NCBI GenBank assembly: GCA_020740775.1
Contig: JAHEWK010000005.1
Location: 1,922,001 to 1,986,000 of the forward strand
DNA from: Ilyonectria destructans
Lineage: Eukaryota; Ascomycota; Sordariomycetes; Hypocreales; Nectriaceae
Direction of reading: 5' to 3'
DNA: 64,000 bases
The position numbers and the translations under genes are program-made. Below the pieces are notes generated by a model. The model worked only from the letters and a program-made list of their open reading frames with translations, made no database searches and was not told the origin of the DNA. Positions 45,626 through 59,310 of this stretch are shown here, piece after piece (position 1 is the first letter of the stretch; every line of letters starts with the position of its first letter).

Positions 45626-48600
45626 CTTGAAGGTGGCGTAGGGCTGGCTCAAGACGCAGGGGGGTGTGGAAGGCTTGTAGCTATAGCCGAATGAGGGAAA
45701 ATGGCCGTTGAAGAATTGATGGCGGTATAGTGAGCGCCTACAACGGGTATTGCAGGGTGTGTGGGCGGTTTGGCGGTATCTTCGGCGTCACCTCTACGTT
45801 TTTGCTTTGGCTTTGCTGGCTGGTGATGTGCCCCGCCAAGGCTGTGGACTTGTGGTCGTTGAATTTTGTGGGTTGCCGGCCCACATCGGACCGGCGAGCA
45901 CTGGCAAGGTCGGCGCTTAAACCTCCCGAGGGCCGATCCATAGATGAAAGCTTCAACTTGCAAGTCCACGATGCCGGGCCACGATGCAACGTGGGAATTA
46001 GCACAAGTTGGATTGTTCTATGAATTGTTCCATGGAATGCACCTTGTTCAATAATACAGTTTACTCGGACCTCAATTGGAAAGTCTTTGGTACATTGACA
46101 TGCAAAGCAACATGTCTCGCCGAACCCGATCCGTGCCCGTAGCGAGCAAGACCTCCGTTGTACTACGCGGTACGTTCAAGGGCCCCGAGCATCTCACCTG
46201 GAACCTCAATCTCCTCCTGCAGTAGTCAAGTCTTCCGCGACAGCCTCATCGATTGATGACTGGGCGTTCCGGGCTTGCGCGGAGTAATCATGGCGAGACG
46301 TTGTGGCCAGAGCAGACGACGCCAATACGAGCGCAACTGGCGGTGAGGGTCCAAGAATCTAGGATGATGCCGCCGCCAACTCCAGTTTTCCGTTCCGTGC
46401 TGTCCCCAGCCAAATTAACGGGCATGCAGCTATCGCCCGATTTCCCCTCCCCGTGACATATCAGCGGCGCCCGATTCTCCCACAGGTCCAGCCAAGATGC
46501 CGGAGACGCGGCTTGCGTCTCAGGGTTCGCCTGTTCGCATCCGACGTGGAGAATTCATCCGGCTATCAGCCAATCCATTGCCCACTCGCTGTCCGTTAGG
46601 CACGGGTAGTCGGACTATCGACCCTGTCCATGACAAGCCCCTCGGAATGCACGCAGGAGAGGTCCATCAACGCTTATCATCATAGTGTTGTCGCCTACGG
46701 ATCATTGGATTGGATAGCCTGGGTTAGCCATGATGAGGTGCGAAGCCACAAATGCGGGCTGGCCGCGGCGTTTTCAGCGACCTCTGTCAGCTGGGATGAG
46801 ACAAGCCAATCAGGGGCCCCCAACCCTAAATACAAAAGCGCGACTCCAACGCGTGACGACGCGAATCGCGTTACAGCAACCCAACTTTGATGTTTTCTTT
46901 CGCTTACCCTCGTCAATTGAGGCCCCGAGTCCCGCACTTGCATTTTGCTGGGATCTGGAATCCGATAGCAGATGCAAACCATACTGCACTGGCACTGCAC
47001 AACACTGCATTGAAGATCCACCGTCCTGTGCATTACAGGCATTACAGAGATCGGTGTAAAGTCCATTCTGCACGACAGAGCCGGCCCGCTCACTCACTTA
47101 CAAGACATCTCTCCTTGTCAGCCGAGCCAATGCTTACTGCTGCCCTGACAGAGGCCTGAGTCTGCTCTGCTCTGCTCCCCACTGTACCAGGGGGCCTGAA
47201 ACAAACGATGACTCTCTGTCTCACATCGCGACCTCCAAAATGACGGCCCTCATCGCTCACAGATGAGCGAGCGGCTTTGGACGGGCTTTCGCCAGCACCG
47301 CTTGGGGCACGCAATGGCTTTCCCACGTCACCGACAGTAGTCTCTCCACTTGGCGGCGTGCGCTCTTGACGCTACCGGTAGCTTGGTCCATGCCGGGACG
47401 TAGCGAGTGCCAAAATTGGCAAGACGAACAGGTTATCTCCGGTCTGGATTCCAAGGAATAAACGACGCCAAAGTCAGCTTTACGAGGAGTTGCTCATTGC
47501 CAGCTGATCCGAAAAGGCCCCGACATCGTCTAAGGATTTGAGTTTGCGCACGACATGTATCTGCCTCGGATCCGGCCTTGCATGTTCCATCCCATCCCCA
47601 GGCATGCGGGCAAACCTGTTCCGCATCATCATGCATTGCTGCGTTCGCATTGTCGGTAGCTGCATGAGACAGACACATCCGAAGCGACATGATCGTTTAG
47701 GAAAGGCATGTTCAGATGATCATGCTGGCAATTGACCCCATTCTTTGCCCTCAAGATCCATGGCCGGTCAAGTTTTCTTTGCGGGGAAGCATGACGGTTC
47801 TTCTGAACTAGCTGCACAGCCAACGAGCCTCAGACTGCCGAGTTGCCACAATGGCCCGAAACCGATGAGAGGGGCAGTGTTGTTGGTGGTTGCCTCGCTA
47901 GCTCGCTGTCCAAGCAAATAGTCCCAACCTGGACTTGTGGGATCTGGACAAGCATCCCATGGCATTTAAGTTTAGAGCTATCGACAGACAAGCAGCTCAC
48001 CCATTGCGTCAGCTCCAATCCTGGGCACTACGCATGCCCATCAGCTCCCATCAATATCCGGGAGGATGAGGGGTGGAAATTGGAGCTATTGGACAATTGG
48101 CCTCTTCACGTGTTGGGAGGCTGGCATTGGATGACCTGGTTAGTCTCCTTACCGAATAGTTAACGCTGGGATGCTGAATCCGGAGGTTTTGCTGACGGCA
48201 GCGCACGTCATGAAGGGGATGACATTTCCTTTTCCGAAACCCACTCAGATGGTTCCAGTGGCAATGATAGGTTGGCACATGTGCGGCTGATTTCGTTTTT
48301 TTGCTCGTCGATGGATATGCCCAGCTACGTGTGCGCCGGTCCTGCATGGACCAAGGAATGACCCAGCACAGACACCTTTTGAGGATGCAGAGAGGGGATT
48401 TTCCCCTCTCTTTTCGCACTTCCTTGTTTCAGGTCGAAGTTGAGCCATTCCCTACGTCGCCGTTTACAGGTCCGGTTGCAAGTGCCGTACGACGTAGGTT
48501 CATCCTCTAGAAACCGGTTCGTCGACTGGGTTGCAAGCTGCAGCTGGAGGAGGTCGCATCCCTGAAAATCGATCGTGTGGTCCAGCCTTGTTCGGGCTGG

Positions 48601-51600
48601 ATCCTGGAGCCGGGGCTCTCGGAGGTGGGCACCCGCCTGGACACGAGGAGATCTCTGCTGCTCCAGGCTGCGGCGCGGACTTGCAAATTTGCAACAGCAA
48701 CGTGTGAATGGTGCCCGCCTTGGAATCGTTGCCATCTCCAAGAAAACCCGGCCCCACCAGGATGCGCAAGCGCCTCGTCGGATCTTGATCAAAACTGGTG
48801 GACTAAACGTGCCGGAGACCCATGGCATCCGGGTGAGAGGACGCCGAAATCACTGTGGGCGTTTCAACGGAGCCCGCCGCAACTACAACAAACAGGGGCA
48901 GGAATCCTTTTGGCTTCCGTCTTCCCAGTCTCGAAACTCGGGTTTGGGATACCGGGAAAGGAGCCTGGACAGTCATTGCTTTTGCGATTGCTTACACGAG
49001 CCGAGGGTCAGGGTCAGCAATGTAGCATACGCAAGGGAGTGCGATACACGTGCGCCCTGTTTCTGGAATGAAGAGGTTTTCTGCTTTGATAACTCGGCAC
49101 AGTTGATCAGCGTCTGGGTCCATAAAACCTAGTGAATATAGACGGGGGTTAGTGGGACCACGGCGAGCAATTAGAGCACAATGCTGCGTGTCTACGAAAA
49201 CACCGTGAGGCATGTGTCGGACCGGGCACAATCATAAGCTCTGCTCTTGTGTCTGGCCCTGTTCCCCGAAGCTTCTATTACTCAGAGACATTGACCTCCA
49301 GTTCATAGCCTTTGCGATTGTTCTCCCTGCCGACCCTTGTTTGTCTCGCTCCGCTTTGCAGAGGTCATGATTGGCGCATCATGCAAAGGTTGCGCAACAG
49401 TTGCCAACAAGAATGGAGCTTCCGAACGGCTACGACAAGTCGGCCCCCTTGCGCCGGTTTGTTATATGGCCAAGGTACAGCCTTGGTTGAGAACCCAGTT
49501 GCGTTGTGACACAGTAATACGAAATATTTGTTTCTTGGTAATTGCCTCCACTTGAAAAGTCGACAGAAATGGCCACCTGCTCTGGGGGCTTGTAATGTTG
49601 TTGTGATGTTGGCGGGCTCCCCAGCGGCCGTACACTCGAAGCGGGGCTCGCGTGTCCACCCTCCAGGGATGCATAAAGTACCCAGGAGGAAGTGTGGAGT
49701 TGGACGAAGCAAGCTGAAAGGACGCATCTTGTCGGACCAGTACCGAGCACATCACATCATCAACAAGGCCTCGCTGGTGGCCTTGTTGATGTTTCTTGGG
49801 ATCAAAACAGAAACACACTTAAACACACACGCACGGGACGGAGGCCCAATCTGTGACCCTAGCGTGACGTCTGGGAACACAACAAGCTGAGGGACCGTAA
49901 CATGAGGCTACGATGCGCACAGCAAATTAATTAGAGGCGGGTCGGTGGGGGACAATTGTGTGCTGTCAGATACAAGATCTCATCTTACAAACTTGTGCAA
50001 TACAGATGCAGGATATAAAGATTGATGGAAGCACAAACCCCCTTTTCGTAAGATACAACAGCCACGCTTAAGCGGTAATAGGTTCGTTGGGATCCGCCTT
50101 ATTTAAGCCGTCTCCTATCATCTCGCGGATTCTGCCCCAAAACAAGGCGTAGGGCGATATCAGGTGCCTGCATATTATGCTCGGAGACTTATAATACTCA
50201 TCAAAACCGTCGCGAGACCACGTTATTGAGACACCGGCCCAGCAGGCGAGCTCCCCAACGGTCACAGCCACACCCCCCCGGAGCCTGTTGTGTTACACTC
50301 CACCGGCCGGAGATAGTTTGGTGGCATGCACGTACTTCGTACACGTTGGATGATGCAGATGGGATTGCATCACCCAACACCGGATCAATGGCCAGATTTC
50401 GGGGCACGAGATCTGTCTCCCAGCGTCATCATCCCTTATTGGGAGCTGGGTGCCACAACGTTGGCGTGGCTGCAGAAGCCGACTGGACGGGTGACACGAC
50501 AACGACGCAGGCATCTGCTGAAGGCAAACTCGACCGGTGGTTTTACTGCCCTGCGTTGCGCAAGCAACGGAACAGGGCTCTCTTCTCGGTCAACGACGGA
50601 AGGGGTATTTTGTGCTCTGAGCCACCCGGAAGGGAACGTCTGGCCGTCGAGGGCCCCCCGTCGGGGCGTCGTCGTCGCCGTCGTCTTCGGCCGCTGAGAC
50701 CCCGGGGAAGTCAAAAAGACGAACAGACGAAAAGAGGGGGGAGGGGAAGGGGCGCTGTAAGGAACGGGATCCTGCACCTCGCCTGACATGGCTCCGGAGT
50801 CGTCTCGTCAGCTCGTCCCCAGCTCTCCAGCTCCCGCAGTGAACGCCATCCCATCGGGTTCGCGTCCTGGGCCTTTTCTTCCCCCCAACCAGCAGTTTTC
50901 TCTCCTCACGCACCACCGCAGTGCAGAAATGCCGCTGTAGGCATAGCCCGAGATGTAACCCCGGAGCCAGCCCAGGAGGCCCCGGTGAGGTGTCCCGCTC
51001 GGAGATGTCCCCTGGGGCCGGGGGTGCGAGAGTGATGAGAATGCGCCTTGGCGGGACGGACAGCGGAATGAGTCCCAAAATACTTCAGGCGTGCGCACCG
51101 CACAAATTGTGCGTTTCCGTAGCCGTGCCATGATCATGATGGACGAGAGGGTCACGGCAAATTGATACGCGGCTCGCCCGTAGGCGCTAAACTCCCAGAT
51201 GCAGGCTCACTTTATTTCTTGGAAGCAGTCGCTATAGTGTGTACCTTGGTTCTTGGATATTGACTGGGTCTGCCCGGTTGGGCCTCAGGATGGACGGATA
51301 CGAGAGCGCGACCACCGAGAACTACAGGCGGACAGTCACTGAGGGTGAGAAGCGCCGAGATCTCGAGCCTCACATGTTGTGGTCTCGTCCCCTATCCGTC
51401 TGCATGCGCCCAGCGGCAGATCAATTTTAAAATAATTATTTTTTACCCGCGCGGCGAAGACAATCCCCATCCCACTACTGTACTATGTAGGTCCTGCACG
51501 TCGCTTCGTTGTCATTCAATTTCACTGTTTGCTGCCCTCCACTCGATCTAGAAGCTTCAATCTCTCGTGCTGCTGAGACGGACCCATCGCCAGGCCGCAG

Positions 51601-52833
51601 GCCCAATCATGCGCCAGGTACTCTGTACGTTTCGGCGTCGAGCCTGCTGTGGGCTGCTGTAGGCGCAGCGCCGCAGGGCGCCGCAAGCCCACAACGCACC
51701 TCTGCAGGCGCACTCTCAGCGTTGTTTGGGCCACCCGCCTACAGGCCCGCAGCGGCGCTAGACATTCAGTGGCTCCGCCCGCTAATAAGGGCAAAGACGC
51801 AAGCCCTGGACCCCGCCGTCTCGGCGCTCCGGGGGGAGGGGCGCTGTGCCCGTCCGGAGGTACCTTCCGATGCTTACTATAGTACAACGCCCTGGAAGAG
51901 GGCCTGGGGGGAGCCCTGAGGCCTGAGTGAGAGGGGGAATAGGCGGACGCTGGCCCGCCGGAGCCCTGGGGGCCCTGGCTCGCGGGCTTGATGCTCATCC
52001 CTGCAGAGGCGATCCGTCCTCGCCCAAATCTCACTTGCAATCTCCAGGTCGCAGGCCGTTGGTGCTTTGGTCCGCGCGGGTGTCGTTTTGGAGTGGATGT
52101 TACGGTGCTGCAGTCTCGGTCCAGTGGTCTGTGGTCGCGACGCAGTGGTCGAGCAGCTCTTGTTTTGCTTGGCTTAGGTTCCTCGCAGCTGGTTTTCATT
52201 CTACGACCAGTCAACTCACCTTCAACCAACAAGGGCCAGGGGACTTGCGAGAGAGCAGGAAAAAAAAGGAAGAGAGATCGCATATTATCTATCTTCCTTC
52301 TCCTACTCCTTCTCTGATCCGATCTTGCCCCAAAGCCCGAAACCGACGCTCCTCCCCTCGTCCCCCCCTCGCACACACTCTCAACGGCGTTTCCGTGGCG
52401 GCGGCTTCAGGACCACCTCCGGCTCCATCACGCGGCTGCTTCACCTTGAACCGGCGCGTCCTTCGTTCCCCCCACCGCGCCCTCGATTTCCCTCGCCCTC
52501 GGCCTCATCCTCGTCGCCGGTCCCCCAAGGAACCAGAGAGCGCACCGCACCGACCAGCGCACAGCCTCTCGCCCAGTCCTCGACTTGTTTGTCGTCTCGC
52601 GTCGCGTCGCCTTCGTCTGCCCCATCGTCGTCCCGGACCTCTGGGGCAATTTTGGGTGTGGTTGCATCGCTACAACGCCTCTTCAACCTTTGGGCTACAC
52701 ACGCCGACAAAGTCAATCAACCCTCCATGGCTTGACGATGCGCAACCCGTCCGTATCCAGAACCACCGTCACCCTCCCCTAGAATGCTAGCCGTTGTCTT
52801 CTCTCTCGCCTGAGTTGAGAGTCCCTCGCAATC
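45626..52833. other. 7.2-kb stretch with no supportable gene
   Basis: Between GCN20 and a large divergent gene. Many short open frames on all strands, but none combines an ATG, coding character and a motif. The right end (about 51500-52830) is GC-rich and then CT-rich (52284-52340), like a long fungal leader. A perfect 13-bp inverted repeat lies at 49758-49791 and a short TCTGC run at 47160-47176. It may contain non-coding RNA or decayed sequence; I recognise no transposon. Confidence 0.45.
49758..49791. repeat. Perfect hairpin-forming inverted repeat
   Basis: 13-bp arms catcaacaaggcc (49758-49770) and ggccttgttgatg (49779-49791) with an 8-nt loop (tcgctggt). It lies in gene-free sequence, with no T-run that would suggest a terminator. 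Confidence 0.85.
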
Positions 52834-55800
52834 ATGCAGGCCGTTCCAAGTGTAAGTTTGTTGACCCTTCCCCATTTCTCGTCACCCGTTCCGCAATCCG
52901 GAGTCAACATCAAACATACCCAGCCCATCGAGCCCACCAACATCACCACTTGCACACCACACCACATCCCCACGTCCAGCAATAGCCTTTCCGCATTCTA
53001 TCACACGGCCCTCTTCAGGCCCTCTTCAAACCCTCTTTTGTGGATTTGTCTCCCAGTTTCCTTTTGCAGCAATCATTGACGTCGACTCTTGTCTCTAGCT
53101 CGTCGGAACGGGCACTGCTATTGCTGCAGCGGCCAGCGGTTTGGTATTCGGCCAACCCACCGAACCAAACTCCGCTTCTCCCTCCCTCCGACCTTCGACC
53201 CGCAGTAGACGAACCTCGACCGACCGCGAGCCGTCATTTCGCCCTCGAGCGACCAATTTCCTATTCTCACGACCCGCAACGAGCACTACGTCGAACCCCC
53301 ACGGGAGCTCACAATACCACACCCTCCCGCGACCCTCCACGGCTTCAAGACCTCCCCTCTCCCGCTACCAACGGCCACCCCAACCTCAACCCCAAGCGAC
53401 AGCGACGCCTCCACCTCCCAAGGTGAGCAGCAGGAAGTCGTCTTTCGTCAGGCGCACAGAATCACCCGCTCCCATCGCCGAGTCAAGAGACTCAATCTCT
53501 TCCAATGGATCGTGGATGAGGCGCCTATCCCTCCGCCCATTGTCCCGTCACGAAAGCCCCAGATCCAGCATTGGCCCCGACACTCCCTCCATCTTCTCCC
53601 ACGGCTCTGCTGCACCGATTCTCCCCTCCGGCCCTGCTGCGCCATCTCTCCCTCCGAACAAGCTTGTCAAGCGATCGACGTCGACCCAATATACCGACGA
53701 AAACGCCGACGTAGGCCGACGATCAAAGTCTCACTTGCCGACTCTGCGACGACCTGCGACGAGCCATCAGCGCTCTGCTACTCTTCAGAGGTTCCAGGTT
53801 GATTCTACCGTGACGACCCCGACAGAGCCTCATAAATTCTCATTCGGCGATCACTCACAACCCCACGAGTTCCTCGCTTCACCCCCGATCGCAACCCCGG
53901 TACGATCAACCACAAGAAGTGGATGGACATCATTTTTCCACACCAAGACGGCTAGTGTGAGTTCACGGGCAAGTCCCGGCCGTTTTGGCGATCTCAGTCC
54001 GCATGCTCGACTGGTATACTCGAAGCGCATTTGCACCGGCGAGGACGAACACCGCAACAGAGCCCATCTCGTTAAGCCGCGACTGGTCTCAGGCGCTTCA
54101 GTACCTTCAGCATCTTCAGTACCGTCAAGACTGTTGCCTGCTGCAGACATTCAGGAATCATCCCGTCTACCAACTCTGCCAGTTCAAGAATATTCACCAT
54201 CTCCCGAGGGCACGCCCTCAAGAGGACCGCGAAAGTCCATTTCGATGCCTTTCACGTCGGCAGGGAATTGGGTGTCGAGGACCTCGGGCAGTATCCGTCG
54301 GCCCAAGCGAGGCGCTGAGTCCAGAAACGGAAATAAGCGACATGTGTCAGAACCACTCACTGGCGCGCAGGCCGGCGCAGAATCTCCAGCCAATCCCCCA
54401 CTAGAATTGGCCATTTCGCCAGCATCGCCTACTCGGCAGGGGTCGGCGCTTGGTTCAGCTACCATCTCACTGCGAACGCGTAAAAGGAACTCATCGTCAC
54501 CAGTCCCCCCGCTTTCAAGACTTTCAAGTTTCCATGTGGATGCGTCGCGATTAGGGTCTTCCAGCGGGGTGCCCACTCACCACACTCGGCCTAATCAACC
54601 CTCTGGAAGTTCGACCAGCTCCGCTGCGATGTCACAACTCAGGGGACCGCAGCACGACAGGACGTCTACGATGGAGAGCTCCGAGGCCGACACTCGGGAC
54701 TGTACGTCGGTAGACGACGACGACACGGATTTCAAGAGTGACACCATGTTTGACTCTTTGCGGACGGTCGCATCCGGCCGCGCACGGGCGGTTGAGACGC
54801 CTTTGGAGTCTATGTATGACGAGTCGCCGCCCAGTACCGCTGGCAACGGCAAGACGAAACGCCTCTCTATTCAGGAAATCCTCGGCCGGACGTGGGACGA
54901 GGACGATAAGATTATGGAGGAGGACGAGAGTGTACCCACGCCCGTTCGCACAGTCCACCGGAATGAGGCTAGCTTCGCGCGCCGAGATATGTCTGGGCCC
55001 CGTTTCAGGCTTGACTCCTCACCCCGTGATGTTTCAATCCCCACCAAGGACTTCAATCGCATGTCCTTGGATGACGACTTTGACGAAGACTGGGTCAGGG
55101 ACGACGATTTTCCGTGCAACCCTCTGTCACCTCCCTCCAAGGGCAACTCACTAAACTCCAGAAGAATTAACCCCAACGTGCGACTGGCCCTTGCCAACAT
55201 CAGTGGCAACGGGACGCTCGACATGAACGGCAACGACAGCCATAGCGAACGACCGCTAAGCAATCTATTTGACTGGAGCGAGCCTGCAACCCACGACAAG
55301 TACGACTCAACCGGGGGACGTTCCCCACGCCCAAAGACTGCGTACGCAAAGCAAGAGATGGACTCTAGAGGCGGCCGCTCAGCTATTCGGAAAGGACCCA
55401 CGCCGACCCATGTGCGCAGCCAAAGCGTCCCCGTCGTCCACGATTCTCCGGATGACCCGAAAACCTCCGGAGCCAAGTATGGCACATGGGGGATGGGGAC
55501 TAAGACAGTCAGCGAAGACTGGGATGATGACTTCGAGTTTGGCGGTGGTGGCATGGGAAGCGGCGACAAAGATGACAAGATGTTTGCAGTTCCAGAGTCG
55601 ATCCGAGCCACACAACCCAGCGTCAAAGCCCATTCGGGGCACATCCGAGAATTTTCTCTCCTCGTCAACGATCTGAAACGCCTCTGTCGCCATGGCCGGG
55701 ACATGGACATGCTCGAAGGGTCACAACGAGGCTTGTGGAAAGAAGCAGAAGGCATCATTGCCTTGGCATCGCCGGACGAGGACTCGATGGAGGAGGAGGA

Positions 55801-56479
55801 TGATGACCAGAAGTCTACGTCGTCGATCAACTTTGACGCCTTCGATATTGACGAACGCTTTGGTGACGACGGATTTGACGCGCACTCCATGGACCGCCTG
55901 GATGCTGCATTTGACGGTCGGGAACCCGCAATGTCAAGAACGGCCGTGGTACGGGAGCGACATTCTCCCAGGCGACGATCCGTCTTCTCGCCCGAAGATG
56001 ACATATTCGGCAACTGGCCATTAGCAGATGCAAACCATGTGTCAAATCGGTCAAGCCGGCCTAGAACACCCGAGAACCGATCGCACAAAACCCACGATGT
56101 GTCCGGAGTTGTCCGTTCTGTCATGGAAGCTATGCAACATCGCACACAGCCTGACGAAGTTTCTCCCAACGATGGTAAGGTGCACTTTGACACAAACAGT
56201 CTCAAGGCCTTGGTCAAAAGGGCCGGGGATCTACGCGACTGCCTCTCAGATGTCATCCGACGAGCAGACCAAATCACACACAGTCCTGCGCGAACGCCTC
56301 GACATGAACGCCAACTCGAATCGAGCCCCGCCTTCACCCGCGTTTTCGATGACCCAGGCTCGAGCCCGCCACGACGAGCAGTTAGGGGCCGCGGAAACAT
56401 CCCTCTCATGGATGGCACATCAACAGAGAACTCTCCCTCCAGCCTGCCCCAACGGATGCAGATGATGACTGTCGGTTGA
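52834..56479 (+). CDS. Large disordered protein (1132 residues), function unknown
   Basis: Exon 1 is 18 bp (52834-52851, MQAVPS). The 247-bp intron 52852-53098 (GTAAGT...TCTCTAG) is the longest seen here. Exon 2 is 53099-56479. Joining gives a clean MQAVPSLVGTGTAIAAAASG start. The first about 550 residues are Ser/Pro/Arg-rich with many potential phosphosites. Short acidic-aromatic patches follow (RTWDEDDKI about 603, EDWVRDDDF about 669, SEDWDDDFEF about 810). The best candidate folded piece is helical at about 853-900 (HIREFSLLVNDLKRLCRHGRD, GLWKEAEGIIALAS), and another helix pair lies near 1060-1085 (SLKALVKRAGDLRDCLSDVI). Acidic W/DDF patches recall those of septation-signalling scaffolds, but I cannot assign it. 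No membrane segment. Confidence 0.85.
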
Positions 56480-59310
56480 AAGTCACTCTGTTGGAGGACT
56501 GAACAGGTGCTCTGTATTCTTGCATGAGCGTGTACAAAATATTTTGTGGAATTTTGTTTGCATAGCGACGGTCTCGGAGGTCCAGGGTTTTTGTTCGATT
56601 ACATCCGCATGGCTTAAAGGGTACGCTCGCCTCAATATAGGCGATGATCGGCCCTGGGGAGCTACGACATTATGGCAGTCTACTACCTGTACCCGAATCT
56701 TCTCGACCTCGTCTGGATACTGCTCGGCTGAAAAAGCTTCTTCTTGGCGGATGGTTTCCTTTCGACAACGCTGGTTACGTTAGCCCTGCCAATCCAATGG
56801 CAGTGGTGATGACGAATCCATGGCAGCTCACGGAAAGCTGGTGCGGCCACGACTTGCACGCCAGATGGACGACCCCAAGAGGCGAACTTAAGGAGCATAC
56901 ATACATTCAATGCCCTTAATGAGGATACGCCTCTCTAATGAGCCCCTCACAAGTAATAGGTAGACAGGACAAACAAACGCTACGGCGGTTGATGTCGGTA
57001 CTTGTTCACACGGGTATAACTTGTGAGGGTTATATTTTTAACGGATTATTTTCTTGTGTTGTTCCCTTTGTGTGGTACGAGGAAACGTCACTTTCTTTTG
57101 TTCTCTTCTCTCTCTTATTAGTGTCCTTCTGACACACCTTAATGCTTTGACGATTATTAAAGGATGGAAAAAGGGCGATGGGAAGGAAAGACGATGCTCT
57201 CGAGAAGATGATGTTCTTTCTCTCGACAAAGAATACTTTTTTTGCACGAACTCATGCCACGCATTGCGATGGGGGAAAGCGAGAAGGAGGAAATGAGAGG
57301 AGGAGGCACACATACATGCATACAATGAAAACAGCTACAAGAGATGAAAGAAAACAAGGGGAATGAGGATGAGGAAGAAGCACACAAAAAAATTCCATGG
57401 AACGCCGGGGGTTCTTTTTTTCGACTTTTCGGGGTTTGGGATAACATAAAGGCTGGGATGGGCAGGGGTAAACATACGGAAACGGGGGGTGGAGGATGGT
57501 GTAGGAGGAGAAGGGGATAAGTGAAAGGGTTTTCACGCCGCATTAAGCGTATACTTGTACGCTCTGTTTGTTTTTTATGATTGCATGCATGGATAGAGCT
57601 TAACGCCATGATGATTTATTACTACCTCTAAAAACGGAGTCCAATCGTGTGAATGAGAGTGGTGCGCCGAGTTACGAACTGGGGCATGACAGAACGTTAA
57701 CGATTTGGATTGATATGGCGGATGTTGGACAAGGGAAAGTAATTGAAGAAAATCAAGAAGAGCTTGACGTGTTTATGAGTGTTGATATTTACAGGCACAC
57801 TCGTTGCTGTTCGCAAGCAGAATATGTAACCTAACATTTTGCCATCGATGTCCTTTCTCAAATGAAATGCCAAATATGGAATAACTGGTTTGTTTTTATT
57901 TACAAGCATTGCAATATTAATTATTTTACTAATTTTCTTCGTTTATGGATAAGTCCTTTCCTTTGTCAACGTCCAAAATGCACACGTACTTGGTAGACAT
58001 AAAACCGTCGGAGTTGGCGGTGGCCCCATCCGGAAGTCATGTATCCAATGCGTGCAAGGGGCCATGGGTGTGCGTGCGTGCGAATGGAAACGCTCCTGAT
58101 TCTTTACTCCAATAAACTACTGACGGAGATGCTGTCTTTCGCAGTGTGTAACCAATGCCGCTCCTGTCGGTTATCGTGATATCAGCCCAAGTCGGGCCTG
58201 TTTTGAGCCAGCTACACACCCCCCTCCTTCAATCTGCAAACATCGACTTCTCGAAAGAGCAACAAGACTTAACATCGAACGACTACAATGGCCCAAGAAA
58301 CATCCTGTGAGCAATTGCGCCTTTAACGTGCACTAGTCCAACCTCAACACCACCGCCAGGCCCAATTATCCACGGCCCGCCGGCACGAAGCGTGCTCAAC
58401 ACCACATCACAGTAGCCAAGGGCCATCTCCACTTCATGGCCAGATGAGCAATGATAGGGACGCATAGCTACGGCTACCCTCGCAGCTCATGCCCTCACGG
58501 GAGGAGTAGCCCCAGAGCACCACCCACTCACACCTGCTGCGACTTGGATGGATACGCAGCGAGAAGGGGCTGGTTCCTACGTCGAACCATCTCAACACCA
58601 CCTTCCTCCTCGTTGGAAATTGTTTGTGCTTTTGCGCTTCACATTGCCATGTTCTACATGCTAGGGTTGGCCGTCATGTGTGACTCCACGCGCTCAGATG
58701 AAGTGATTTTGGCCGGACATACAAGCCCGCGACGGACATGCGAAGCCGAACCGGCAAAAGAATCAAAACATCACACGACAGCTCCCGCTGCGTCATAGGA
58801 TGAAAAAAAAAGGGTTCTCGGGGATCCTAGACAGGAACGACGACTAGATGTCGCAGATATCACACGACACAGCTCTTACATGTGCAGGGAAAGAATCAAT
58901 GCGACTGGCGGAACCAGACAATGGTGAGACAAAAAAGAATCCATGATTTTGCTTTCGCTGGCTAGGTACATCATGATGAGAACGCTGGTATACAAGGATG
59001 GGCAAAATAAATCAAAACCCAAATCAAAACTTATTCCAAATTCGCTTGCGTCATTCCACAAATGGTGCGTGCATTTACTTTTGCATCGCACATGTTTTCC
59101 CCCTCAATTCGTTGAGGATTTCCAATTTCTCCGAACGGTTCCAAGTCATGCGCTGTTCCGCGCCACGGGTGCTTTGTAATTGTCGTCATACAGCACCCCC
59201 GAGATGCCGAGGGCCCCCAAAAGGATCCCCCAACGGACACCCCACTCCGAGGCATCAAGCCTCCGAGGCCCCGAGCCCCCGCAAATTCCACCATAATTCC
59301 GGTTCTTGGC
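56480..59310. other. Convergent 3' region, nothing recognised
   Basis: 2.8 kb between two convergent stop codons. Purine-rich and AT-rich pieces (57000-57950) carry low-complexity open frames only. No gene supported. Confidence 0.5.

Noticed and set aside
50068..50271. 67-codon minus-strand frame with protein-like composition
   Set aside because: Starts with GTG, isolated, no partner exon with good splice sites found.
54871..56418. 515-codon minus-strand frame opposite the 1132-residue gene
   Set aside because: Ser/Arg-rich antisense shadow. The plus strand has the consistent start, intron and acidic motifs.
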